A DNA stretch of 64,000 bases. Origin: Monosporascus cannonballus. Its lineage: Eukaryota > Ascomycota > Sordariomycetes > Xylariales. The notes beneath the pieces were generated by a model. That model worked only from the letters and a program-made list of their open reading frames with translations. It was not told where the DNA came from and made no database searches. The stretch covers positions 124,001 to 188,000 of the forward strand of contig QJNS01000024.1 of NCBI GenBank assembly GCA_004154925.1, in the 5' to 3' direction. Below, piece after piece: positions 37,842-50,300 of this stretch (its first letter is position 1; each line of letters starts with the position of its first letter). The translations under genes and the position numbers were made by a program.

Positions 37842-38165
37842 TAAGGTGGTGTTCGGGACACTTCAGCATGGCTTGCTGATTGACATTTTTGGACGAAGGT
37901 CGGAAAGTTCGACAAATCAAAATAGATCAGCTATCGACCCATAATCCTTTCAGTACCGATTTCGTTGCTGAATACTTATGTCCGTGCGTTCAGCAAACTT
38001 AAAACAAAAAATTAATTTTAATTGGGTGCATCGTCGATAATACCCACAAATAAAATTCAGCAAAAATAAAGATACTTGGGGTACAAGCCCCATAATACAT
38101 TTTCGGAAAAACCTAAGTATCTTCAGCATCAGCAGCTTTTGCTGAAGTGTCCCGAACACGCCCTA
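37842..38165. mobile_element. MITE with perfect 20-bp terminal inverted repeats
   Basis: GTGTTCGGGACACTTCAGCA at 37849-37868 is repeated in perfect inverse orientation at 38140-38159. The similarity continues imperfectly outward to a TA at 37842-37843 and at 38164-38165, consistent with a TA target duplication of the Tc1/mariner type. The roughly 320-bp interior is AT-rich, has no coding frame, and contains a subterminal inverted pair (AAGATACTTGGG against CCTAAGTATCTT). This is the structure of a non-autonomous DNA transposon. The superfamily is inferred only from the TA ends. Confidence 0.85.
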
Positions 38166-38451
38166 AGGATCCAGCCAGGTGGTTGGCACAAAAATAGGTG
38201 CACCTTCAAGATAACAGCTCAAGAACGTTACAGGCAGTAAGTAACCTATTGCGTCTGAAAGAAAAAAAATATGGCCAACTTATGGCTGTTTCAGACTATT
38301 TTATTTATTCGGATAATAGTTTTCAGCTTTTTGTATACTTATTTTTAGTGTTCGATCTGTGTGCACAGCGTCTAGTTCATTTGGGACGCTGCGCCGATTT
38401 TTCTGTCAACCACCCGCCAGCCAGGGTAGTTGAGTCGGCCTAAGGAATCTA

Positions 38452-40480
38452 TCAATATGCGGTGTGCTCTGCTTCCGACTGGATTTGATATAAAGACACT
38501 GGATGTGGGATCTGGTATCGTAGTTTGAGATGACGGAGAACGGAACCATAGGATGTGGGCGGCGCTGGGATCTCCGTACCTCCACGACCAAATCGCTCCT
38601 CGCGTTGTTTTGCGCCACGCCCCTCCACATCTCGATGACCTCGGGTGATGGCGAGGAACTCCTCGATACCAAGCAGCACTAGCAATGCATCCAAGCCCTC
38701 CCTTGTCGGAATGCAACCATAAATAGCTAAATAAGCTCGAACCAGCAACGGTTCGAGTCCCACGTTTTGGGATTCAGCATCCCTCTCCAAGGGCGCATCA
38801 TGCCTAAAGATAGCTGCTTGGCCTTCTTGGCCGTTCAGAGTTCCATGGTCTGCAGCTTAGGCATCTCTCTTGCCGCATTTCCCGCTGCCTTCAGCAGGTT
38901 GTTGATATTGTCATGACTTTGATACTGGTTGAAAGTTCGTGTCGTCAAAAATAACGACACCAACTCGTCCCATGAGGGCAGAAATAGGTCATGCCCAATG
39001 TGCTGCTCTTGTGGCCACAGTCCCCGGAAAAAGTCCGTAGCGTCGACAAGAAAACCTATAGACAAGTGTTCAAGCCGACGACCAGCTTCAGCTAACACTG
39101 AAGCTAGTAGCGAGTTACAAGATCTGGTTTGCATGTGCCCGTGGGGGAACTTGTTGGAATCCTCACACATGGATAGCCGTTTAACCTTAACTGGTAAGCA
39201 TCGGAGAGCCTTTTCGACTTCCGCAAGCGGTGTTAGTCGTATCTTCCAGAATCTTAGACATGTATCATGCATACCTTTATCATATCCATCCTCGAGCCCT
39301 TGGTGGCACTCGAACTCGCGCCATTTTCCAGTATTTATATGTTTCAGTCCGCGTAAGCTATGAAATATCTGACCGAGAGCAGCAGGCGCGATAAACCGAT
39401 GATATTGTCGCCGAGCGAGGAAGCCTGTAACCACGTCGACATTGCGTAACGTCTCTGTGATTTTGAGATGCTCCCCAAAACGCCCTTCTTTTTTGGAAAG
39501 TAGTCATTCAATGGCAGTCGATGAAACTCCTGGTCTCTATCCCAGCCGCGAGGATAGTCGTGGTGTGCTGCAAAGGTACGGGCTTGATGCTCCAGCCCTC
39601 GTTCGTTTCCGTGAGGATACGAAACGGCACTGAAGCGGCGGTCCTTAAAATGATGTTCGCAATCGCTAGGCGAGTGAGCATTAATTCCGAGAGTCAACCC
39701 TTCATTGCCACCCTATTTTCCCAAGAAGCCAAAAAGTTCGTGTATTGCAGTGGTGAAAAGATGGTTCTATTCCCACACATTGAGTCAGTGTCTATCAATA
39801 TAATTAGTAATTAGACGGCATAAGGAGACATAATCTACGAAGAACTTAGAAGCTGGCATGGTCGGGATGTACAATCAAAATGAGCGTTTAAACCAGAATG
39901 AATAATGAAAGGAAAAGGTCATATACTCACGAATTTCACCTCGAGCGGCGTCTCTCCGCCTTCACAGACCTTGCTGGAGGCTTCTGGTCTCCCGCAGTCT
40001 GTCAGAGAAAATGGTGAAACGCGGAGTGAAAGGCAGAAGAAGTAATCTAGTAGGTGGTTCGTCGTATGGGTAGTAAATAAATGACCATTAATGCCTGCCT
40101 CTCCCTAACTACTCGGGGCGAAGCCCTCCTATATATACACAAACCAGACCCTCACTGGTGGGGCGCTGGGCCCCAGAAAGGAGGTCGCACCTTGGCACCT
40201 GACACAGTCATACTTTGGGCGCTCCACGCGTAACCAGATATGACTTGAAAGGCTTCGATTGTCGCCTGAACGAGCCGCTCAAGGTCAAGCAGACAGGATG
40301 GAGACAGTGTTAGCAAGGAGAAGTCATCCCCTTCAAATACATCTGCCATTCTTCGCAGACAGCGGTGCATGTGGCTTTTATACCCTTTGACTTTCCTTTT
40401 GGGGTGCGGCTGCGCAGTGCGACTGCCTCGAATACCACTTGCCCCATCGCTAAGGGGAGGTGATTACAGGTCGCCATTGT
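38452..40480 (-). pseudogene. Decayed DUF6546 / F-box-like protein gene
   Basis: Minus-strand fragments line up in order with a large family of ascomycete proteins (DUF6546, often annotated F-box domain): ATCTAVCEEWQ near the N-terminus, then DDFSLLTLS, FLASWENRVAMKG, LGINAHSPSDCEHHFKDRRF, DVVTGFLARRQYHRFI, the long block ending AAREMPKLQTMEL, WNGQEGQAAIF, and the C-terminal LRHLKLRYQIPHPVSLYQIQ. They sit in different frames. At least four shifts are visible, near 40346, 39695, 39490 and 38835. At 39695 and 38835 the frame is lost between residues that are contiguous in the family (KG/LTLG and MEL/WNG), and no GT..AG intron explains them. Premature stops follow each shift. The gene lies next to the MITE. 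The family name is from memory; the pseudogene state is seen directly. Confidence 0.8.
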
Positions 40481-43400
40481 GAAGGAAAGCGCTATTCGAA
40501 TATGTTGATTTTCGGAAGTGATGACAAATTCAATGCGACAGCAGTGTCGGATTCGGAGGCCGGCCCTCCTTTTATATTTCAAATTTTGCAGCGCTCCAGC
40601 ACTGTATGTCCATGCCGTAGCGAACTGGCGTGTATCAGGAGGGCAAGTTCTGTCTCGGAATTTGTCGTTTAAAGTTGATATTAAACAGTGGAACGCCAGG
40701 TGGCTTTAAACTTTGCTAAGTACATGCCCAGGGTTAGAAAAAAAGGCAGCATTATAGCTAAACGGACTAATTATAATGTTAATTCAGGATTATAAACTAT
40801 TGCTAGGGTATGAGCGAAATCTGAAGAACCTAGAGTTCTCCAGTTCCCGGGCCTGTTCCCATAGTTTTCGGCTTATTATTTTATCTCCATAGCCTAGAAC
40901 TGGATTGCGCTTGGCTGTCTAGAAGACGGCTGGTATGACATAACAACGAGGTTGCCTAGCTGGCTAACTGCTAATGCAGTAAATTTAACAGACTTGTCCG
41001 ACTTCATAGTAGGCCTCACGTTGCATGAGTTACTTAAAGGATTCTTTGGCCTGCGTTACCACCTCCTCAGCCCTCGTCCCTATTTCCATACCCTCTGGAC
41101 CTTCATTGCCACTTGATTCAGACCTGTCACAATCCCAAGTTCACACGTCATCGCCTAGTTGCGGCTTATCAAGCCTTATTGCTGTGGCCTCCATTACCAT
41201 CCTCGTGTTAGTTGTTGGAGGTTAAAGCGACAAGGCAACCCATATATTGATAACAGTCTAAAACTTGATCCTCTTTTCATCTCTGGAAGAATCAGTAAAG
41301 AAACGACCCCTGTTTATATACCCCTCATCGGGGGGTTGTTATAAACTCCGGCTGACCCTGGCAGTTAATGCTGTTGCGGCTATCCGATGCTTCTCTTGGT
41401 GTACGAAGGAAAAGGGGCGATTGGTGAAGCTGGGAAGAAGTAAGTGGCTACTGCGCAAAGTCCAAGACATTCCAGTCTGGCAACCCCATGCATTAATGCT
41501 AAGGGAAGCATTTGTCTCCGTGGAAGATTAACTTTCGAGAGACGCAACTACTGTAGGTGGCGGCTTCTAACGAAGACATGATACGATATTAACTACCAGG
41601 GCCGAAATATCATACACATCACGTTAGATTAAGCATATCTCTTCCGGTCTATATATACTATACTACCCTCAACTTCCTCGTTACATGAACTCAGTGAATT
41701 CATCCCATCATTCTATATCCCGCCGCTTGGAACCAAATCCCTGCTTCAGGCCGAGGTTCTCCGGGGCTTATGATCAGCAATACCCCATTTTCTACAATAT
41801 AGCCAGACTGACATACATAGCAGGCAATATTTGCCTAGTTTGAACACGGCTCTGTTGGTTGCAGGTCGCGTGTTAGAATTCTCCTTTTTCATATCCACCC
41901 ATGACAAAGTGGTTGCCAACGGAGCAATATTAACCCCTTAGTCCGTTTCCATGGCAATTGCTTGTGTCCAAAGATAATATTTGTTACTCGAATTGTTCGG
42001 CCGCCCAGTAAGACCTAGGTATTGTAAAGGCCTTTCAGGAACTTATTACTCTTAGATCCTACTAGCCAGGGTAGGTCAAATCCAGGAGAAGTAGACCCAG
42101 CTTTTCATTCCGCCGAAGGCTTGGGCGGCTGCTAGATATAAAACGAAATAGCGCCCACTACTCCGTGCAATACTGCTATGTTTGCTTATATCAAGGAAAG
42201 CCGGCCTTTTCGTTACCCCTATCAGCAAATCCGTGTTAGGCCGATAACTACCCGTCCCCCTTTACGTCTAGAATCATATAGAAGGACGCGCAGGTTTGAG
42301 GTTGAAGCTGGAACTGGCTGTTTACACACAGGACGGAGTAATATAAACAATTTGGTAAGTGTATAAGCATGAACTGCGTTTTATTAATGACGTCTGTTTG
42401 CCGTCGTCCGAGAGAACCCGCCATCAACAGAACGGGATGTGACATTGCTCGAGGGCAATGTTCCCGAGGCGTATGCGTCATTGGGTGTCCGCGAAACTTG
42501 GTCCCCCTCCACCACAGCAATTGCATAATAATCAGGCGTTTCGGTTTCCCGAGAAAACGTACTTTCACCGGTGAGATGTAAGGAATGGCACGAAATATCG
42601 CATGGACACAGGGTCATCCATCGAAAGAATATGCGTCTCGTTTTGCGGCGGCCTCTGAATGCAGAGTTACAACTCTGGTGCCAGTATCTTCCCTTGCCGC
42701 CTTCCCGAGGAATCGCCTACAACCACTAGATAGTAATGCGCAGCTGTCACCGGCGTCCTCCTTCAAGGGGGATTCTTACGCGCGAGATTGATTGGGTGTC
42801 GTGCGAAAATTGTGGAGTTCCCGGCCAGTCTGGCCAGCCGCGCCCCCCTAATCAAGTGTGCTTGCTGTATGCACTCCACAGCCATCCGGAGCTCATTGTA
42901 CTGGGTAGTACCGGTATTGTTGTACAACGATCCCGTTCTGGAAACAGTTCACATAAATTGGTGTAGTTTAAATATTGGAGATTCCAACTAGGTGCGTCAT
43001 CAGTCGAACGTCCGGTCCGAGGCACGGATGCAAAGCAACCTCGGCTCACTAGGCGCACGTGGTGGAGATACCGGTGAGGCTACCCGCTACCAGGTGGCCC
43101 CGTCCTATGCACCTACTATGTAATCTCCGCCCCGGTCTCTAGTGGTGCGCCATCATTAGCCCATGACCCATGAAAGGAAGGCAGCGAGCGACCAACATAA
43201 CCAATGGATGTGGCCTATTTACATGCTTAGCAGCTGTGGTGGAGTATGAAAACCCCCCGGAACCCGCTGGGTCCCAGGTTCTGGAGTTTCTACTCTCGCT
43301 GCTCGCTCAGCAGGAATCATCATCACTTGACGATTCCCCAATTCTATTCTGACGCGTGTGTACAACTGCATTTAACTTAAAACTATCGAATGAGTTATCC

Positions 43401-43659
43401 GTATATTCCATTCATTCAAACCATTTTATCGTCTTCGAGTCGCTCTATACAGAGGACAGCGCTGGTCAGAGGCGTTCTTCGATCCTCCTACCTTACCTAG
43501 GTAGGCTTTCCGCGTCGCATACAGTCGTAGCTTTGCGACGTCTCAAGGGATCCCGTCTCACAGCCTGCTCTCCACCACACTTGTTCCTTTGGTTCGGTGA
43601 ATATCACAGCACGAGCTTTAAAAGGGAAACCATATAACTGCAATCCAATTGATACCACG
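40481..43659. other. Gene-free region, about 3.2 kb
   Basis: Only short open frames lacking domains are found between the DUF6546 relic and the acyl-CoA synthetase gene. The last few hundred bases should hold the synthetase promoter. Further degenerate sequence is possible but cannot be identified by eye. Confidence 0.5.
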
Positions 43660-45932
43660 ATGGGTCCCAACCCTCAGACGCAAGCCCAAATCAAGCAATT
43701 GGCAACACCCCCTCCTCCGGGCCCCCCCTATGCGCTCCCTTTGCCAGGCACTGAACGGGAAGGCCGCAGTCCGATCTACCGTCATTGGCGCTATACCGAC
43801 AAACCGCTGTTAGAGACCTACGATCCATCTATACGCACTTTCTACGATATATGGGAAGACACTGTTAAGCGCCTCCCCAATAACAGGTGCTTGGGCGCTC
43901 GCCCTTGGAATCCCGCCACCAAGAGCTGGGAGGACAAGTATGTCTGGCAGACGTACGCTGAGGTGAACAAGCGATCCAAGGATCTCGGCTCCGGAATATT
44001 CGAGCTTCATCGCCGAACCGGCGTCCCTCCCGGCAACCATGGAGTTGGTATCTGGAGCCAGAACCGCCCCGAATGGCAGATCACAGGTGAGGGCGCACCC
44101 TGAACCTTGACCACTCGGCATGACCTATGTACTGACTGCGCTGCTCGCCACAGATTTGGCCCTGACCTCGCAGTCACTCTTTAGTGTGTCTTTATATGAG
44201 ACTCTGGGACCCGATGCCGGCGAGTACATCCTCAAGCATGCCGAACTCCCCTGTGTTGTGGCCTCGTTGCCTCACATTCCGACGCTGCTTGCCATTGCTC
44301 CACGAGTACCGTCAATGAAGCTGATCATATCGGTTGATCCTCTGGAGGCGGGTGAACCAGACGGCTACTCCAAGTTGACCCTGCTCAATAAGATTGCCGC
44401 CCAACATGGGGTTCAGATCTGGTCCCTGCAGGCGGTTGAGGAGCTCGGAGCCAAGGTCGCGCACCCCCCGCGCCCCCCACGCCCGGATGACGTCCTTACC
44501 ATTAACTACACATCTGGCACGACGGGCGACCCCAAAGGTGCCGTCCTGACACACGCCAACTGCGTTGCGGCCCTCGCAAGCGCCCGGAGTAGTGGCCAGA
44601 CCTCGTATAAGGACACCACAATATCATACTTGCCGCTCGCTCACATCTACGGTCGGATGGCTGATCAGACAGCGTTGGCTGAAGGTGCCGCGCTGGGTTT
44701 CTTCCACGGCAATATGTTGGAGTTGGTCGACGACTTGAAGATTCTCAAACCGACCTGCATCGTATCAGTGCCGCGACTGTACAACCGGTTTAGCAGTGGT
44801 ATTCAAGCTCAGACTGTTGAGGCGCCGGGAATCAGAGGTGCTCTCTCTCGTAGGGTCATTGACACCAAGAAGGCTAGCATGAAGCTGCCACCTGGAAAAG
44901 CACACAATCAGCATCTCGTATACGATCGAATTTGGACGCCCAAGGTTCTTGCTGCTATTGGTTTAGAGAGATGCCACTCCATGGTGAGCGGTAGCGCACA
45001 GCTGGACCCGGACGTCCAGACCTTCCTACGAGCTGCGTTTGGCAACTTCTTCACCCAGGGCTATGGCCTTACCGAATCGTACGCCGTCGCTTCCTTCCAG
45101 ATGCGTGGCGATTTCACAACGGGCAATATCGGACCGCCCGTCCCTGGCGTCGAGGTCTGCTTGGAATCCGTGCCGGATCTGGAGTACCTCGTTACGGACA
45201 GGCCGCGACCTCGGGGTGAGCTGTTGCTGAGGGGACCGGCCATGTTCCGGGAGTACTACAAGAACGAGGCTGAGACCACCAAGGCCCTCGAGCCTGATGG
45301 ATGGTTCCACACGGGTGATATTGCCGAGATCGACGAAATGGGCCGTATAAAGATCGTCGATCGCAAGAAGAACGTCCTCAAGTTGTCTCAGGGAGAATAT
45401 ATCTCGCCTGAGCGAATCGAGAACGTGTATATGGGCAGCTCCGGATTGGTTGCGATGGCTTACGTGCACGGTGATCCGAGCCAATCTACCCTGGTTGGCA
45501 TCTTCGGGGTTGACCCTCCGGCGTTTGCGCAGTTTGCGAGCGAGGTTCTGAAGAAGACCATTTCACCGGACGACCTCGAAGCCGTAAGGGTCGCGGCGAA
45601 GGACCTTCGGGTGAGGAAGGCCTTCCTCAAGCACCTAGACGATATTGGCAAGAGCCACAGGTTCAACGGCTATGAGAGAGTCCGCAACGCCGTTCTGGAT
45701 ATCGAGCCGTTCACCATCGAGAACGAATTGCTGACGCCGACGTAAGTTCCTTGCAGTCCCCGGCGATTTTTTGACACCCGTCCTTGAAAAAGTCCTTCCG
45801 GGTTGCTAACTTTGGTTATCCGATAGTCTAAAGCTTAAGAGACCGCAAACGGCCCGGAAGTACAAGACGGAGATCGATCGCCTGTATGCCGAGATTAACG
45901 CCGAGACGGCAAACGCCAAGCCGAAGCTCTAA
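43660..45932 (+). CDS. FAA2: Long-chain acyl-CoA synthetase, Faa2-like, probably peroxisomal
   Basis: Three exons, 43660-44086, 44154-45741 and 45827-45932, give 706 residues. The enzyme activates fatty acids with ATP and CoA through an acyl-adenylate, here most likely feeding peroxisomal beta-oxidation. The AMP-binding P-loop motif YTSGTTGDPKGAVLTH is at about 260-275, the QGYGLTES motif near 445, and the fatty-acyl-CoA signature DGWFHTGDIAEID..GRIKIVDRKKN near 523-548, followed by KLSQGEYISPERIE. There is no N-terminal signal or membrane anchor. The protein ends in Pro-Lys-Leu, an allowed PTS1 variant, supporting the Faa2 rather than Faa1/Faa4 assignment. The last exon carries only 35 codons including that signal and the stop. 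Confidence 0.93.
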
Positions 45933-46224
45933 ACGGTACGTTGTCGAATACGTTCGACGCTGGCTTGGATTCCGAGGGAAGGGACTGGGCATGTAGTTAT
46001 AATTGTTTAAAGGTGAAATGGAGAGAATAGAGCCAGACCGCGGATCTATTAAAATATAGTTTAAAAGTTGAAATCTGAAAACATCTTCGGAATACTGTGG
46101 CTAAATACGTAGTTGCGTATCACAGGTTATAAAATATTATGAAAATGTAAATGTAAACAACGTATATTGTTAATAAGTTGGTTTAATGTGTATAAAATCA
46201 TATGAAATTTGTATTACATTTGGA
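45933..46224. other. Acyl-CoA synthetase 3' flank grading into AT-rich DNA
   Basis: Sequence becomes strongly AT-rich from about 46050. No coding signal is seen. Confidence 0.55.
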
Positions 46225-47085
46225 GACCAAATAGAATCGTGCGCTGGTCTATTTCTTACCTAAATACTCTATTTTCACTATATAATAACAAATCACAAAA
46301 AATAGTAAAAATAACAGGCGAATATCTATGCATAAATTAATACATAAATGTTTTATTTTTACAATTAATTATTATTTTAATTAAATTTTCTATGGATAGA
46401 ATGTAAATTTTACCTAGTAATTGTTACAGGAACCCCTGTTTCTGTTTCGAGGAGACCGACCTTCAAGGCCTAGCGTGGACCTGTCACGGCTAAACTCCGG
46501 ACAGGAAGGCTTGGCTCTCAAAATGATCTGGTTGATCTGGGTGATCTGGGACCAGATCACACAGATCACGCAGATCCACGACACACTCACTTTGGGAATT
46601 GGGATATATAATGAATCGGTCTCTTATGTAAATAGCACCTACTTAGCTTCGCTGTTTAGCTATCAATCTAAGCCTTCAATCAAAGGCATCGTTCTCTGAT
46701 TGAGGGAAGAGTCTTTAAATCTCTTTGACGAACAAACTACTGAATCATTCCTCGCCCTATTGTTACCTGCAAATCAAGACTCCAATTCGGATACTGCTCA
46801 TACCTCCAGGTGGATGTATGACAGGTTCGTTACAGTAATAACCTTTTACATGGTAAAAATTTCAAATTCTATGTAATAATACGTAAAGTAACATTTTCGT
46901 AACGATAATTTCAGCATTTATTATAAAACTTAACGTGTTATTTAAAATATAGGTATATTAATTAGAATTCTATTCAGATATTGTTTTTATTTAATTTTAT
47001 TTAATTTATTTGTAGTATCATATCCGGTATATAAAGCCTATGTTTTAGTAGAAAATAGATAGGCGCACGATTCTAATTGATCGAT
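46225..47085. repeat. AT-rich long inverted repeat (arms about 220-260 bp) around a normal-composition centre
   Basis: The outer pair is TAGAATCGTGCGC (46232-46244) and its perfect inverse at 47063-47075, with flanking bases also matching (ATAGA/TCTAT blocks). The inner pair is AAATTTTACC..GTTACAGGAAC (about 46405-46438) and its diverged inverse ACAGGTTCGTTACAG..GTAAAAAT (46821-46860). Between these, both arms are very AT-rich and diverged. The centre (about 46440-46820) has ordinary composition. The arrangement fits an inverted duplication or TIR element whose duplicated arms have been C-to-T mutated by RIP. Confidence 0.65.
46525..46576. repeat. GATCTGG-rich imperfect palindrome
   Basis: Three spaced GATCTG motifs are followed at once by their inverse (CAGATC x3), giving an imperfect hairpin with about 26-base arms. 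It lies inside the centre of the AT-rich inverted repeat. Confidence 0.75.
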
Positions 47086-47302
47086 TAGTGTAGATTGCAA
47101 TATACTTATTTTATTAAACGCGTCAATTTTTAAAGCTATTTGCTATCTATTTTACAAATTTACTAAACTTTTACCGTTGTCTGTTTTCCTCAGCTAGTGC
47201 ATTTCGCCTTTTCTGATTTTTAAATCAATATTTACCCTTGTAATTTTATCAAATCGCGTGATAAAAAGCATCGATGGTCCAGCCGACGCGTTTCCATCGA
47301 AT

Positions 47303-50300
47303 ATGGCATCAGATCATGTCATTGACCTGACCATCGACGACGAAGCCGACGACAAACTTCACGACCCTACGCCGTTCGCCTTTCGCCCATTATCCTTCAT
47401 AGCACCCGCCTCCACTCGTTCGCCTCGAGCTCCCCCAGTCCCTGCCCATGCGACTACGATCTCTCCACAGGACCAGCCTGCAACGCCATTATTAGTGAAT
47501 GGAAACGATAGACCCGCAAAGCGTCGAAAAGTTGACGCTTCCGTTAGACATGGGGTCAACGGCACAGCTCAGCCCGACTCTGTGGCCGTAAACGGCGCCG
47601 CTGGACAGATCGACCGGGACGCGCTCATGACATGTCTACAGCTACAGGTTATCCCACACCTCGACGCTGCCCTGAATAAGCTCCCCGAGGGAACGTACAA
47701 CACTGCGGACCTCGGAAAGACCATCATCGGCCGGGTTGCCGACAAGGACTTTGAAACTCATTTTCGCCTTGGAAATGGCAGGCTATCTCACGAGGTGGAA
47801 ATTAATGTAGCTACTCGGATTCAACAGCTGGTGAACCAGCTAACCAAGATTCCCGTGAGTTCCTCCAGGCCATGGCATTTTTCTATGCATTTCTAACAGA
47901 TACCAGGCATATCGTGCTTCTTCCTCTGTTCCCACACGCACCCAGCCCCCCTCACGTCTGAGCACCATCACTCCTTCCATCGAGGCAGAGCACCACCTAT
48001 CTCCAGGTAGCTATGGTACAAGCCAGCATGACGAGCTGTTCGACGGCGTGGATGAAGAGTTGCTGGAGCCTGACTATGATGAGGAGCTCGAAGAATACGA
48101 AGGGCTTGGATCTGAACCCTCGCGGGCGCCAATAACCCCACCGCTCCCACCCAAGAAGAAGCCGTTGATCACTCCGCAACGGCTCCGAACGAGAGCCAAG
48201 GCCTCCCAGTGGCAATCCGGCAAGGCATTCGAATCGAAAAAGGAAGGCACGCCAGAAGCGCCGAAGAACCAGCGGTTTGGGTTAAGGTCACGGCCCTATC
48301 TCGCAGCTCCCGACCGGCGGCGTCTCATAGCTGGCACGAGCAACTCTGACCGGCTGATCCGCCTGGGCGCAGAAGAACTCCGCGAGCCATGTACTATCCA
48401 CGTGGATTTTAGTGAAGACGAGGTGAAGTATCTCCGCTATCTTGCTAGGGCTCTCTATGGGAGAGACGCTACAAGGGGCCGAGATTACCAACGAGATCTA
48501 CGCCATCTTCTTAAGAAGGACATGGCAGATCTTACGATTCGTAAAGGCATCATCGAAGCTATTCGGAATGGTTACAAAGACTATCGCGACCCGCCTCTTT
48601 CTCTTCTGGCGCGGTCTGACGTTGACGTGGATAATTACCTTGCAGATTTATTCTACCGGCGAATCAACACATCGCCCAAGTCATTCCGTATAGAGAGGGA
48701 CGATGGCGATAAGCAAGGCGATGTCTCGCGAGCAAATGTCGTTCCCTCGCTGCTATTAGCCAGGGAGATCGGCGGAAATCACCCGCTCACTATCAGGCGG
48801 TATCAAAACTTCACAACTACATTCAAGACCAACCGTGAAGATGCTCTTGAGCCCAAGATCGAATGGACGGGCTGTGCTGGGGACATCACGACTATCAGCT
48901 GGCTATCGAACACGCACTTTGTCTGTGGCACCACCACCCATTCCGACTCACACAACCAGCAGTACAACAAGCCAGGCAATCTATTGCTCGGTTCGGTTAC
49001 TTCTAAGTCATTACGGGCATATCCCGATCACCGCATCATCCGCCCAATCGTGTCACAAGGCGATAATGCTTTGGAATCTATGAGAGAGAGCCAGGATCCT
49101 TGGCTTTTTACTTCTGTCGTATCCTCGGATTACGAGCCCGTGAACGACCTAGCCTTCACGTCCAGTTTCGACAAGACCGTCAAAGTCTGGAGGCTAGATG
49201 ACGACAAGATGGATGTCGTAGGGACGTGGGTTCATGAAGGCCACGTGAACTTTGTCGTGGCATCGAAACACCCCCTCGGCATGATTGCCACGGCCGCCGA
49301 TGTCCCTACGAATGCTGTACGGGTGTATAAGGTGAACATGTCTGATATATCTGCTAGTCAGTTTGACTCGTACTCCTGTACCAGAGTCCACGACGAGGAT
49401 TATGTGCCATCCGAAAAGTGGGCCTACTTCCCATCTGCGATCCGCTGGGGTTTGGCTCCGAAGGTGAGAGACCAACTACTCATCGGGTATTCTCCAAGAC
49501 CTCTACCCGGCAATGAGGACCACGATATCCCCGAGGACAGAAGGAATACCGGCGAGCTTTGCCTTTGGAACACGATTACGGGAACGCAAGTCAAAGTCAA
49601 TAGCGCAGCAACTCAGAACGTTTTCGAAGTTGTATGGCACCCAGTTAGGGAGTCCTTCGCGGCAGCAACCTCTGCATCGGGCCTAGAGTTGGAGGGAAAT
49701 GTGAACACGCAGATACGTATTTTCGAGAAGAACGAAAGTGGTGCTTATACGGCCATCAAGACGCTCGACTGCCCTGCTATCGATATTAACGAAATCTCCA
49801 TCCGGTATGTGCTACTTCAGTATAATGCCTTTTATAATATTAATAATTGTGTGTCCGAGCAGGCCGAATAGTACGCTGTATTGCTATGTGACAGCCAGCT
49901 GTACGGACGGTAACGTCTATGTTTGGGATTCGGCTCTCAGTGACCTACCTATATGCATCCTTGAGCACGGCGACCCAGTCGAGGAACTTTTAGGCGAAAG
50001 GGAGCAGGAGGACGTCGGCGCCAAGTTCACAGCATGGGGAACAACTGCAGATAGGCTCTATACGGGCTCCTCCGACGGAGTTATAAAAGTGTGGAATATT
50101 CGCCATGGCAGAGCTGTACTCGTCAAGGACCTCATCGAGGCCTCTGGGCCCATTATATGTGGTGCTTTTTCTCCCGACTTTACCAAACTCGCCGTCGGGG
50201 ACGGCACCGGAAGGGTCTACGTCATGGCCCTGGACGAAGACGATGACGGGACCCAGGGTGAGAATAAGGGGACGGCCACAGTATCATCTGGTTTTCTACA

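Noticed and set aside
38745..38762. GGTTCGAGTCCC, resembling a tRNA B box
   Set aside because: No A box or cloverleaf can be drawn around it; it falls inside the DUF6546 relic coding sequence read from the other strand.
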